NCBI RefSeq assembly: GCF_029968095.1
Contig: NZ_JASCIR010000016.1
Location: 87,689 to 151,688 of the forward strand
DNA: 64,000 nt
Direction: 5' to 3'
From: Streptomyces solicavernae
GTDB taxonomy: Bacteria > Actinomycetota > Actinomycetes > Streptomycetales > Streptomycetaceae
A program made the position numbers and the translations under genes. Numbering within the stretch: position 1 is the stretch's first letter; the number at the start of each line of letters is the position of its first letter. The notes beneath the pieces are model-generated. The model worked only from the letters and a program-made list of their open reading frames with translations. It had not been told where the DNA came from and did no database searches. Of this stretch, positions 16,688-24,871 are shown piece after piece.

Positions 16688-17269
16688 TCAGCCGTGGACG
16701 CCGCGCAGGGCCATCCCGACAGCAGCCTCCGTGATCGCCTCCGGGTCCTCGGCCGCGCCGAGTTCGATGCGGCGGACGGCGGCGTCGACGATGCCTTGGA
16801 GGAGCATCGCCGCCATGCGTGGCTGTTCGTGGCCGAGCGCTTCGAGTGCTTCGCCGATCATGGAGACGAGGCCACCGTGTGCGGCGCGGATCTTCTCGCG
16901 GGCGCCCGCGTCGAGTTCGCTGGAGGAGATGGCGACCACGGCTCGGTGGCGGCGGTCGCCGACGAGGGCGAGCTGGGCCCGTACGTACGCCTCGACCTTG
17001 TCCTCGGGGCCTACCGCGGCCTGCATCGCGGATTCGACCTCGGCGGCCCAGACGGGGAAGTCGACTTCGCAGAGTTCCTCGACGACGGCTGCGCGGGAGC
17101 GGAAGTACTCGTAGACGGAGGATCTGGCCAGCCCGGTGCGTTCGGCGAGCGCGGGGAAGGTCAGCGCCTCCGTTCCGCCTTCGGACAGCAGGGACCTGGC
17201 GGCGTCAAGGAGGGCGCCGCGCTGCATCGACCGGTGCTCGGCCACTGAGGCCGCTCGAATCCTTGGCAC
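16688..17269 (-). CDS. TetR/AcrR family transcriptional regulator
   Basis: 193 residues from GTG 17269. The N-terminal helix-turn-helix is clear: RGALLDAARSLLSEGGTEALTF followed by AERTGLARSSVYEYFRSRAAVVEEL, residues about 15-60. The C-terminal ligand-binding half (IVDAAVRRIELGAAEDPEAITEA) is unspecific. The frame stays open upstream to 17389, but those residues lack similarity. Neighbours are whiG (same strand) and the M23 protein (convergent), so no obvious target operon is adjacent. Autoregulation is usual in this family. The 3' end runs into the G-rich tract. Confidence 0.85.
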   Translation of the reverse strand: MPRIRAASVAEHRSMQRGALLDAARSLLSEGGTEALTFPALAERTGLARSSVYEYFRSRAAVVEELCEVDFPVWAAEVESAMQAAVGPEDKVEAYVRAQLALVGDRRHRAVVAISSSELDAGAREKIRAAHGGLVSMIGEALEALGHEQPRMAAMLLQGIVDAAVRRIELGAAEDPEAITEAAVGMALRGVHG

Positions 17270-17479
17270 GTACCCACTGTACGGAGCGGACGCCTGGTGC
17301 GGGAGTCGGCTCGGGCGGGGATCCGCCGTGTTCGGGTCCGTCGGGGTCCGTCGCAGTCCGTCGCAGTCGATCGCGGCCCCGGCGGCCAAGGGCCGAGCGA
17401 CGGGCGACGGGCGGCAGGCGGCGCGCGGCGGGCGGTTCCGGTGGCGGGCGTTCGGTGTGGTCGTGGGGGCAGGACCGAT

Positions 17480-18319
17480 TCAGCGTCCGAAGCCGGCGAG
17501 CTTGGCGCGGAGCTGGAGGACGGACTTGGTGTGGATCTGGCTGACGCGGCTCTCGGTGACCCCGAGGACGTTGCCGATCTCGGCGAGGGTGAGGCCCTCG
17601 TAGTAGTAGAGGGTGACTACGGTCTTCTCGCGGTCGGGCAGGGTGTTGATGGCGCGGGCGAGGAGCCGGCGGAGTTCGCGGTCCTCGGCGATCTCCACGG
17701 GGTTCTCGGCGGCGGTGTCCTCAAGGGTGTCCATGAGGCTGAGCCGGTCGCCGCTCTCACCTCCGACGTGCAGGAGTTCTTCGAGGGCTACGACGTTGGC
17801 GAGGGACAACTGGCTGAAGACCGCGTGGAGTTCTTCGAGTGGGATGCCCATCTCCGCGGCGACTTCGCTTTCGGAGGGTGTGCGGCGCAGTTGGGCTTCG
17901 AGGGTTGCGTAGGCGCGTTCGACGTTGCGGGCCTTTTGGCGTACGGAGCGTGGGATCCAGTCGAGGGCGCGGAGTTCGTCGATCATGGCGCCGCGGATAC
18001 GGGTGATGGCGTACGTCTCGAATTTGATTTCGCGGTCGATGTCGAACTTCTCGATGGCGTCGATGAGTCCGAATACGCCGGAGGAGACGAAGTCCGCTTG
18101 TTCGACGTTGGGCGGCAGGCCGACGCTGACGCGGCCGGCGACGTATTTCACCAGGGGCGAGTAGTGGAGGATCAGTTGTTCGCGCAGTCGTCCGTCGCCC
18201 GTTGCCTTGTACGACCTCCAGAGTTCGTCGAGCGACGAGGGTGCGGGGGGCCGCGCGCCGTCGCGGGCGGCGGGGGTAATGGCCGCCGCCCGGTCGGACC
18301 CGGAGGTGTGCTGGGGCAT
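17480..18319 (-). CDS. whiG: RNA polymerase sigma factor WhiG (sporulation, FliA family)
   Basis: 279 residues. Region 2 includes EQLILHYSPLVKYVAGRVSVGLP and EQADFVSSGVFGLIDAIEKFD, with the -10 recognition helix RGAMIDELRALDWIPRSVRQKAR. Region 4 ends NTLPDREKTVVTLYYYEGLTLAEIG then VLGVTESRVSQIHTKSV. This is the FliA/WhiG class, and the sequence is essentially that known from Streptomyces. WhiG commits aerial hyphae to sporulation by activating whiH and whiI, and is held inactive by the RsiG/c-di-GMP anti-sigma complex. No anti-sigma gene is adjacent. Confidence 0.96.
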   Translation of the reverse strand: MPQHTSGSDRAAAITPAARDGARPPAPSSLDELWRSYKATGDGRLREQLILHYSPLVKYVAGRVSVGLPPNVEQADFVSSGVFGLIDAIEKFDIDREIKFETYAITRIRGAMIDELRALDWIPRSVRQKARNVERAYATLEAQLRRTPSESEVAAEMGIPLEELHAVFSQLSLANVVALEELLHVGGESGDRLSLMDTLEDTAAENPVEIAEDRELRRLLARAINTLPDREKTVVTLYYYEGLTLAEIGNVLGVTESRVSQIHTKSVLQLRAKLAGFGR

Positions 18320-18562
18320 TCGTTGCCTTGAGCCGTTCTGCTGTGGATCGAGTACGTGCGCATCGGAGTCGGAAGCTTTGTGAGCGTAGCGTGACTGGAG
18401 CGTCGCAGTGTGCGAAGAGTAGGGGATCTGTTGGCCGCGGGATGTGCGGTCGGGGTTGCCGGAGGTTGTTCCCGTCGGGTGTGCGGATGACGTCTGCGGG
18501 GGCCGAAATCACAGAATCTGCCAAGGTCACCGGGGATCGTCCGGACGGCGCAACGTGACGTT

Positions 18563-19732
18563 TCAGGTGTCTTCACGTTTGTCTTCGCGTCGCGGAAAGT
18601 CGTTTCGGGCGCTCTGGCGTGTCAACTTCCAGTTGTCGCCGTGTCGTTCGACGAATCCGAGGGATTGGAGTTCGTACAGGCTGGCGATGGTGTCGTCGGT
18701 GGTGGTGGCCGCGTCGGTGGCGATGGCCGCGACGGGGGCGGGCCGGGCGGCAGGGAGGGCGGCGAGTACGCGTGCGGGGAGGGGTTTGAGGAGGTCTCTG
18801 GGGACGACGGGGCCGCGGCGTTCGGGGGCGAGCTGGCCCATCTCGCCGATGAGTTCGATGACTTCGGCCGCGTCGGTGACGAGGGTGGCCTCGCCACGCA
18901 GGAGTTGGTGGACGCCTGCCGACTGGCTGCTGGTGGCAGGACCGGGGACGCCGAGGGTGTGGCGGCCGAGGCGGGCGGCGTTGCGGGCGGTGACGAGGGC
19001 GCCGCTGCGGTGGGCGGCTTCGATGACGAGGGTGCCGCGGGTGAGGGCGGCGATGATGCGGTTGCGTTGGATGAAACGGTAGGCGGTGGGGTGCGCACCG
19101 GGGGGTAACTCGGCGACCAGGAGGCCTTGTTGGGCGATGCGCTGGAGGAGCCCGGTGTGGCCGCGGGGGTAGGCGGTGTCGACGCCGTTGGCGAGGACGG
19201 CGGCGGTGGCGCCGCCTGCGGCGAGGGTGGCGCGGTGTGCTGCGCCGTCGATGCCGTAGGCGCCGCCGGAGACGACGACCCAGCCGTGTTCGGCGAGGCC
19301 GGCGGCGATCCTGGCGGCCATGTGTGCGCCGTATTCGGTGCAGGCGCGTGCGCCTACGACGGCGACGGAGCGCAGGGCCCATATGCGGAGGTCGGCGTTG
19401 CCGCGCACCCAGAGGCCGATGGGCCGGGTGTCGCCGAGATCGTGGAGTTGGCCGGGCCATTCGGGGTCGGTGGGGATGAGGAAGCGGGCTCCGGTGGCGT
19501 GCAGGGTGTGGAGGTCGGTTTCGGGGTGGGTGGTGATGGCGCGGTGGCGTAGTCCTGCGAGGCGTTTGGGGGTGACGCCCGGGAGGGCGGTGTCTTCGTG
19601 GGTGAGGTGGTGGAGGAGGCCGGTGGCGCCGTAGGTGCGGAGCCACCGGCCGGTGGTTTCGTCGCCCGGTTCGAGGATGCGGCTGAGGGCGATGCGGGCG
19701 TGGCGTTCGTCCGCTGCGGTGTCGGCGGGCAT
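18563..19732 (-). CDS. dprA: DNA-processing protein DprA
   Basis: 389 residues. The Rossmann-like DprA core contains VAVVGARACTEYGAHMAARIAAGLAEHGW, then VVSGGAYGIDGAAHRATL, and GTLVIEAAHRSGALVTARNAA. The C-terminal 70 residues look like a winged helix (TDDTIASLYELQSLGFVERHGDNWKL). DprA loads RecA on single-stranded DNA in transformable bacteria; in Streptomyces its role is less clear. It follows yifB on the same strand but is separated by the 40-bp tandem repeat array. Start ATG 19732 follows GGAAGC. Confidence 0.94.
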   Translation of the reverse strand: MPADTAADERHARIALSRILEPGDETTGRWLRTYGATGLLHHLTHEDTALPGVTPKRLAGLRHRAITTHPETDLHTLHATGARFLIPTDPEWPGQLHDLGDTRPIGLWVRGNADLRIWALRSVAVVGARACTEYGAHMAARIAAGLAEHGWVVVSGGAYGIDGAAHRATLAAGGATAAVLANGVDTAYPRGHTGLLQRIAQQGLLVAELPPGAHPTAYRFIQRNRIIAALTRGTLVIEAAHRSGALVTARNAARLGRHTLGVPGPATSSQSAGVHQLLRGEATLVTDAAEVIELIGEMGQLAPERRGPVVPRDLLKPLPARVLAALPAARPAPVAAIATDAATTTDDTIASLYELQSLGFVERHGDNWKLTRQSARNDFPRREDKREDT

Positions 19733-19744
19733 GGCTGCTTCCTG

Positions 19745-19905
19745 TCCGGAGGGTTGTGGTGGCGGTGAGTTGTGGAACGGGTGGTCCGGAGGGTTGTGGT
19801 GGCGGTGAGTTGTGGAAGGGGTGGTCAGGAGGGTTGCGGTGGCGGTGAGTTGCGAAAGGGGTGGTCAGGAAGGTTGCGGTGGCGGTGAGTTGCGCGCTGC
19901 GGCGG
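19745..19905 (-). repeat. 40-bp tandem repeat array between yifB and dprA (4 copies)
   Basis: Units begin at 19745, 19785, 19825 and 19865, the last with one extra base. Units 1 and 2 differ at a single base. Units 3 and 4 share further changes, with T to C in ggttgTggtgg giving ggttgCggtgg. The array starts directly at the yifB stop codon and ends 12 bases before the dprA ATG, so it forms the whole intergenic region. A period of 40 is not a multiple of 3, and the array carries no open frame. Confidence 0.92.
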
Positions 19906-21504
19906 TCAGGGTGCGATGGCCATGGGCGTGCCGCGGGGGATGCCGGTGCGGAGGTGGAGGGCGAGGTTGACGTCGTTGACGTCGGGGCGGTCGCGGCCGC
20001 TGAGGTCGGCGATGGTCCAGGCGATGCGGAGGACGCGGTCGAGGCCGCGGGCGGTGAGGAGTCCGCGCTCCAGGTCGCGTTCGGCTTCGTGGAGGGCGCC
20101 GGGGGCGGGGTGCCAGCGGGTGCGGAGTTCGTGTCCGGGGATGTGGCTGTTGGTGGTCCAGGGTGTGCCGGTGAGGCGTGCGGCCGCGCGCTCGCGGGCC
20201 TGGCGTACCCGGTCGGCGACCTGGCGGGTGGAATCGCCGCGGCGGACAGTGGCGGTGAGGTCGGCGCGGGTGACGGGTTCGACTTCGACTTTGAGGTCGA
20301 CGCGGTCGAGGAGAGGGCCGGAGAGGCGTCCTTGGTAGCGGCGGATGGCGCCGGGGGTGCAGCTGCTGGTCTCGCTGAGGAGGGTGCAGCGGCCGCAGGG
20401 GCAGGGGTTGGCGGCGAGGATCATCTGGAAGCGGGCGGGGAGTTGGACGACTCCGGCTGCGCGGGCGACGACGATGTGCCCGGATTCGAGGGGTTGGCGC
20501 AGGGCGTCGAGGGCTTTGGCGCTGAACTCGGGCGCCTCGTCGAGGAAGAGCACGCCGCGGTGTGCGAGGGAGACGGCGCCGGGTCGTGGGAGGCCTGGGC
20601 CGCCGCCGACGAGGGACTGCATGGTGGCGGAGTGGTGGGGCGCGCAGTAGGGCGGGGTTTCGACGAGGGGGCGGCCTGGCGGGAGGGTGCCGGCGACGGA
20701 GTGGACGGCGGTGACTTCGAGGGATTCCTTCTGGGTGAGGGGCGGCATGATCGAGGGCAGGCGTTCGGCGAGCATGGTTTTGCCCGCGCCTGGGGGGCCT
20801 TGGAGGAAGAGGTGGTGGCCGCCGGCCGCGGCGACTTCGAGGGCGGTGCGGGCGGCGGTCTGGCCGACGACTTCGGAGAGGTCGTGGTGGGCGGCTGTGG
20901 TGTCGGGGGTGCTGATGGTGGCGAGTGTTCCGGCGAAGCCTGCGGGGGTGGTGCGGGTGGTGTCGGTGGCGGGTTCTTCCTCGGGTACGGGTTCGTCGGT
21001 GAGTACGGCGATGAGTTGGCGCAGGCTGCGGATGCCGAGGACGGAGATGCCGGGGACGAGGGCGGCTTCGGCTGCGGCGTGTTCGGGGACGACGACCTGG
21101 TCGTAGCCTGCGTCGGCTGCGGCGAGGACGGCGGGCAGGATGCCGCGTACGGGCAGGACGCGTCCGTCGAGGCCGAGTTCGCCGATCATGACGACGTCGG
21201 CGAGGGTGCGGGGGTCGAGGCGTTCGGCCGCGCCGAGTACGGCGCAGGCGACGGCGAGGTCGAAGCCGCTGCCGCCCTTGGGTACGGAGGCGGGGCTGAG
21301 GCCGACGGTGAGTTTCTTCTGCGGCCAGGAGTTGCCGGAGTTGACGACGGCGGCGCGGACCCGGTCGCGGCTTTCGGTGAGGCTCTTGTCGGGGAGGCCG
21401 ACGAGGCTGAACGCGGCGACGCCGGGTTCGAGGTCGGCCTGGACTTCGACGACGACGCCTTCGACGCCGACGAGCGCGACGGAGCAGGTGCGGGCGAAGG
21501 CCAT
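19906..21504 (-). CDS. yifB: YifB/ComM family Mg-chelatase-like AAA+ ATPase
   Basis: 532 residues. The N-terminal LonC/ChlI-like domain has VEVQADLEPGVAAFSLVGLPDKSL. AAA+ motifs follow: Walker A GPPGAGKTMLAERL near residue 218 and Walker B HRGVLFLDEAPEF. The zinc-like NPCPCGRC and the signature RRYQGRLSGPLLDRVD are characteristic of YifB/ComM. ComM is a branch-migration helicase in naturally competent species. The ATG overlaps the YraN stop by one base, and dprA follows, forming a recombination-related trio yraN-yifB-dprA that is widely conserved. Confidence 0.94.
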   Translation of the reverse strand: MAFARTCSVALVGVEGVVVEVQADLEPGVAAFSLVGLPDKSLTESRDRVRAAVVNSGNSWPQKKLTVGLSPASVPKGGSGFDLAVACAVLGAAERLDPRTLADVVMIGELGLDGRVLPVRGILPAVLAAADAGYDQVVVPEHAAAEAALVPGISVLGIRSLRQLIAVLTDEPVPEEEPATDTTRTTPAGFAGTLATISTPDTTAAHHDLSEVVGQTAARTALEVAAAGGHHLFLQGPPGAGKTMLAERLPSIMPPLTQKESLEVTAVHSVAGTLPPGRPLVETPPYCAPHHSATMQSLVGGGPGLPRPGAVSLAHRGVLFLDEAPEFSAKALDALRQPLESGHIVVARAAGVVQLPARFQMILAANPCPCGRCTLLSETSSCTPGAIRRYQGRLSGPLLDRVDLKVEVEPVTRADLTATVRRGDSTRQVADRVRQARERAAARLTGTPWTTNSHIPGHELRTRWHPAPGALHEAERDLERGLLTARGLDRVLRIAWTIADLSGRDRPDVNDVNLALHLRTGIPRGTPMAIAP

Positions 21505-21890
21505 CACGCCACCCCCTGTGCGTGTTCGACGACGGGGGCGCCGCGGGTGGGCAGGAGGACGCCGATGAGGTCGATGCGGACGCCGCCGGGTGGTGGTCCT
21601 CCGTGGTGGTGGAGCCAGCGTGCGGCGAGGGTGCGCAGACGGTCGGCCTTGGCGGGGGTGATGGCCGCCATGGGGTGCTGGAAGGGCCGGTCGGTGTGGT
21701 GGGGGTCGGGGTGTCCTCGGCGCGTTTTGACTTCGCAGAGGACGAGGGTGTCGTGGTCGAGGGCGACGATGTCGATCTCGCCGCCGGGTCCGGACCGCCA
21801 GTTGCGGTCGAGGATCTTCATTCCTGCGGCGACGAGTTGCCGCGCGGCGAGGTTTTCGCCGTACTTGCCGAGTGCTCCGCGTGCGTTCAT
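21504..21890 (-). CDS. YraN family (UPF0102) nuclease-fold protein
   Basis: 128 residues. The N-terminal NARGALGKYGENLAARQLVAAGMKILDRNWR and the block GEIDIVALDHDTLVLCEVKTR carry the restriction-endonuclease-like E...D...ExK residues of the family. The exact function is not established; genomic context links it to DNA processing. Stop and yifB start overlap (TGATG). Upstream, 128 bases without a gene contain DnaA-box-like sequences. Confidence 0.9.
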   Translation of the reverse strand: MNARGALGKYGENLAARQLVAAGMKILDRNWRSGPGGEIDIVALDHDTLVLCEVKTRRGHPDPHHTDRPFQHPMAAITPAKADRLRTLAARWLHHHGGPPPGGVRIDLIGVLLPTRGAPVVEHAQGVA

Positions 21891-21934
21891 GGGGCACCAC
21901 CTCCGGGTTCGAAGGTGGCGTATCAGCGCCGCGC

Positions 21935-21972
21935 TTGTGGATCTTGGTGGATAACCGGCTGGTTGTGGATAA
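21935..21972 (-). promoter_or_regulatory. Cluster of DnaA-box-like 9-mers upstream of yraN
   Basis: On the minus strand: TTATCCACA (21972-21964), then TTATCCACC (21954-21946, one mismatch) 18 bases on, then a weaker ATCCACAA element (21942-21935). Order, spacing and the GC-rich spacer closely match the pair at 15683-15709. Confidence 0.45.
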
Positions 21973-22018
21973 CTCCGTCACCCACAGGGGTTACGCCCGC
22001 CCCAGGGCGCCACAGAAC

Positions 22019-22327
22019 TCAGCTGCCCGGCAGTTCGAGGTCGCTCTTGTTGAGCTCCTCGATGTTCACGTCCTTGAACGTGAGGACCCGCACCTGCTTC
22101 ACGAACCTGGCCGGCCGGTACATGTCCCACACCCAGGCGTCGGCCATGGACACCTCGAAGAAGACCTCGCCCTGGACGGAGTGCACCTGCATCTCGTAGT
22201 CGTTGGTGAGGTAGAAGCGCCGCTCCGTCTCGATCACGTATTTGAACAGACCGACGACGTCGCGGTACTCCCGGTAGAGCTTCAGCTCCATCTCGGTCTC
22301 GTACTTTTCGAGGTCCTCGGCGCTCAT
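22019..22327 (-). CDS. DUF2469 domain-containing protein
   Basis: 102 residues: MSAEDLEKYETEMELKLYRE, then YVIETERRFYLTNDYEMQV and a C-terminal FVKQVRVLTFKDVNIEEL. This small protein is highly conserved across actinobacteria and always near rplS, the signal peptidases and yraN, but no function has been assigned. It is rich in charged and aromatic residues and has no membrane segment, so it is probably cytoplasmic. Its position between the NUDIX gene and yraN suggests co-transcription. Confidence 0.9.
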   Translation of the reverse strand: MSAEDLEKYETEMELKLYREYRDVVGLFKYVIETERRFYLTNDYEMQVHSVQGEVFFEVSMADAWVWDMYRPARFVKQVRVLTFKDVNIEELNKSDLELPGS

Positions 22328-22382
22328 GGCATGTTCCCCTTCAGCCGTGCGTGCCCCTATTGTGCGCCAGTCCGGTCCGTCG

Positions 22383-22967
22383 CTAGACGATTTCTGTGTC
22401 GAGGACGGTGGGACTGGCCGGGGGTCCTTCGTCGAGCAGCGCCTTCAGCAGCCCGGCGAGCTTGGTCGGATACACCGTCTCATGGGTGGCGGAGAGTTCT
22501 TCCCAGGTCCACCACCGCATTCCGGACACACTGCGCTGTTCAAGATCGGTGAGCCCCGGCATGTGCGCCGCGGTCCGTGCGGTGGGGGCGAGTTGTCTCG
22601 TACGGGCGAGGAAGTACCACTCGTCCTGGTTCCAGCGGCGGCCGGCGAACGGGAAGGAGCAGGTGCGCCGCCACAGCACCGGGCCGAGCTCGGCGTCGGT
22701 GATGCCGGTCTCCTCGGCGAGTTCGCGCCGGGCCGCCTGCTCGCGGGTCTCGTCGCCCTCCAGGCCGCCGCCGGGCGTGAACCACCAGGTGTCGTCCGGG
22801 TCCTCCGGCTCGTGCCCGTACAGCAGCAGCATGCGGTCGTCGGGGTCGAGGAGCACGACGCGGGCGACCCTCCGCACCTCGTCCTCGGCAAGCGGGGCGG
22901 GCCCGGCAGGACCGGCAGGACCGGCAGGACCGGCAGGCCCGGCAGGCCCGGCGGGCTCAGCGGACAC
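22383..22967 (-). CDS. NUDIX hydrolase with collagen-like Gly-Pro-Ala N-terminus
   Basis: 194 residues from GTG 22967, which lies inside the end of sipZ (11-base overlap) and has GGGAG 8 bases upstream. Residues 4-22 are repeats of the triplet Pro-Ala-Gly, encoded by a 9-bp DNA repeat at 22907-22953. The NUDIX box is GGGLEGDETREQAARREL followed by AEETGI, intact with its REUxEE core. It hydrolyses a nucleoside diphosphate linked to some group X; the substrate is unknown. WFTPGGG and the later aromatic-rich YFLARTR are typical of broad-specificity members. Coupling to sipZ is likely positional rather than functional. Confidence 0.88.
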   Translation of the reverse strand: MSAEPAGPAGPAGPAGPAGPAGPAPLAEDEVRRVARVVLLDPDDRMLLLYGHEPEDPDDTWWFTPGGGLEGDETREQAARRELAEETGITDAELGPVLWRRTCSFPFAGRRWNQDEWYFLARTRQLAPTARTAAHMPGLTDLEQRSVSGMRWWTWEELSATHETVYPTKLAGLLKALLDEGPPASPTVLDTEIV

Positions 22968-23706
22968 CGGCCGGCTCCCTGCGTCGCCCCTGGGGTCGGC
23001 GCCTGCCGCGCTTGGCGAACGAGCCGCCCGCGGCGCCGCCGAGGATGAGGACCGCACCCGTGCCGATCGCGCCGACGACGAGGCGCAGCGGTCCGGGTTC
23101 GGAGAGGCCGCCGGGCAGGTCGGCGAAGCCGGTGGGACGTGGCAGCATGCCGTTCAGGGGCCAGGCGACGGCGTCGACGCGGGCGGCCACGGCGTCGCGC
23201 GGTACGGAGCCCTTGCCCGCGTCGTCGAGATGGACGCTGGAGTCGAGGGAGGTGCTGCGTTCGTCGCCGAGGAGGAAGAGGCGGCCCTTGGGCACGGTGG
23301 TCGGGGGGATGCCGGTGTCGGAGGCCTTGACGCCGTCGGGGAGGTACGGCTCGTCGATGGCCTCGCCGTTGACGGTGAGGCGGCCCTGGTCGTCGCAGCA
23401 GGCGATCCTGTCGCCGCCGACGGCCACCACGCGCTTGACCATGGGCAGGTCACCCCAGGACTCCTCGTTGAACACGACGACGTCGCCGCGGCGCACCTCG
23501 CTGCCGTCGATGCGTTCGGCGAGGACCCGGTCGCCGGCGCCGATGGTCGGGGTCATCGACTGGGTCGGCACGGTGTAGGGCTGGTAGAGCAGCGCGCCCC
23601 AGGCGAAGCCGCCGAGGAAGAGCACACAGCCGAGGGCCACGGCCAGGTTCGACAGCCTGCTGCCGAGCCCGCCGCGGCCCTCGTCCGTACGTCGCGTTCT
23701 GGTCAT
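22957..23706 (-). CDS. sipZ: Type I signal peptidase (SipZ position)
   Basis: 249 residues. An N-terminal membrane span (LAVALGCVLFLGGFAWGALLY) is followed by the catalytic serine in TVPTQSMTPTI and the catalytic lysine in MVKRVVAVGGD. A second span near the C-terminus (LRLVVGAIGTGAVLILGGAAG) ends in a strongly basic tail. It removes signal peptides from exported preproteins on the outer face of the membrane. It is the fourth of four paralogues in a row. The family pattern has a single N-terminal anchor in sipW and two in sipY and sipZ. Confidence 0.93.
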   Translation of the reverse strand: MTRTRRTDEGRGGLGSRLSNLAVALGCVLFLGGFAWGALLYQPYTVPTQSMTPTIGAGDRVLAERIDGSEVRRGDVVVFNEESWGDLPMVKRVVAVGGDRIACCDDQGRLTVNGEAIDEPYLPDGVKASDTGIPPTTVPKGRLFLLGDERSTSLDSSVHLDDAGKGSVPRDAVAARVDAVAWPLNGMLPRPTGFADLPGGLSEPGPLRLVVGAIGTGAVLILGGAAGGSFAKRGRRRPQGRRREPAGVR

Positions 23707-23800
23707 CCCAGCCCCACCTCGGTGAATCGACCCGGTGACATTCGGTCACGCTCGGGCATGACCGGTCGCACTCGGAAGATCGGTGATCTGGGACGGCACC

Positions 23801-24871
23801 CTACCGGGCGGTACTGCCGCCAGAAACCCTGGAGTTGCCGCCGCCGGAAAGCCTGGAGTCGTCGCCGTCGGAAAGCCTGGAGCTGTCGGAGCCGGAAACC
23901 CCGAGGTTGCCGCCGCCGGAAACCCTGCGCCTGCGCCACAGCACCAGCGGCAGCGCCCCGGCCACACCCAGCGCCCCCGGAACGGCCGCTGCCGCCGTGT
24001 TGATGCCCGGCTGGTCGAAGGTGTCCGGGACGGGCAGCGTGCCCCAGCGGTCGATGGGCCAGGCCTTGACAATGGCGCGCCCCACGACGTTGTCGACGGG
24101 CACGAAGCCGCCGCCGGGGTCCCGCTGGTGGTAGCGGGAGTCCAGGGAGTTCTGGCGGTTGTCGCCCATGACCCAGATCTTGCCGGCGGGCACGGTGACC
24201 TTGAACTGGCCGCCCAGGTCGTCGTCGCTGCAGGGCGTCGCCTTGAAGTCGCCGAAGCTGTGGCTGACGTAGCTGCTCTCGTCGAGGGCCTTGCCGTTGA
24301 CCTTCAGCGGGCCGGTGCCGTTGCACTCGACCGTGTCACCGGCGACGCCGACGACGCGCTTGATCAGGTCCTTCTCCTCGGCGGACGGCATGAGGCCGAT
24401 GAAGCTGAGGGCCTGCTGCACGAAGTTCGGCTCGGGGGTGGGCTCGCCCTTGAGCCAGTTGCCCGGGTCGTGGAAGACGACGACCTCGCCGCGCTCGGGC
24501 TCGGAGCCGAACCAGGGGGTCAGCTTGTCCACGAGGACCCGGTCGCCCGTCTGCAGGGTGTCCTGCATGGAGTTCGAGGGGATGGAGAACGCCTGCACCA
24601 GGAACGTCTTGATCAGCAGGGCGAGGAGCAGGGCGATACCGATGAGGAGCGGCAGCTCCTTCCAGAAGGAGCGGTGCCCGCCCCGGCCCCGCCCGGAGCT
24701 GCCCTCGGAGCGGTCGTCGGACCTGCCCTCGGAGCTGTCCTCGGAGCTGCCCTCGGGGTCCGTCGCGCCTGGGTCGGAGCCGCCGGAGCCGCCGGAGCCG
24801 CCGTTGATCACGTCGCGTTCATCCTCGGGTTCGTCGTGTCCGGATCGTGCGCCGACGGCCAAATCCCCCAC
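23801..24871 (-). CDS. sipY: Type I signal peptidase (SipY position)
   Basis: 356 residues from GTG 24871, chosen because GGAG lies 5 bases upstream; the frame stays open to 24913. A hydrophilic, Ser/Asp-rich leader precedes the first span (LLIGIALLLALLIKTFLVQAF). The catalytic serine is in SIPSNSMQDTL and the lysine in DLIKRVVGVAGD; DNRQNSLDSRYH is the box near the C-terminal part of the active site. After a second span the tail contains about five in-frame copies of an 8-residue Ser/Gly unit (SRLSGGGN-like), from 24-bp repeats at 23810-23930. The start overlaps the end of the preceding paralogue. Confidence 0.92.
   Translation of the reverse strand: MGDLAVGARSGHDEPEDERDVINGGSGGSGGSDPGATDPEGSSEDSSEGRSDDRSEGSSGRGRGGHRSFWKELPLLIGIALLLALLIKTFLVQAFSIPSNSMQDTLQTGDRVLVDKLTPWFGSEPERGEVVVFHDPGNWLKGEPTPEPNFVQQALSFIGLMPSAEEKDLIKRVVGVAGDTVECNGTGPLKVNGKALDESSYVSHSFGDFKATPCSDDDLGGQFKVTVPAGKIWVMGDNRQNSLDSRYHQRDPGGGFVPVDNVVGRAIVKAWPIDRWGTLPVPDTFDQPGINTAAAAVPGALGVAGALPLVLWRRRRVSGGGNLGVSGSDSSRLSDGDDSRLSGGGNSRVSGGSTAR

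Noticed and set aside
18320..18562. Scar of an integrated element between whiG and dprA
   Set aside because: No tRNA, att-like direct repeat or recombinase is visible; the two genes are simply adjacent with an ordinary promoter-sized gap.
19745..19905. Possible CRISPR-like array
   Set aside because: The units are directly abutting with no unique spacers, and no cas genes are near.
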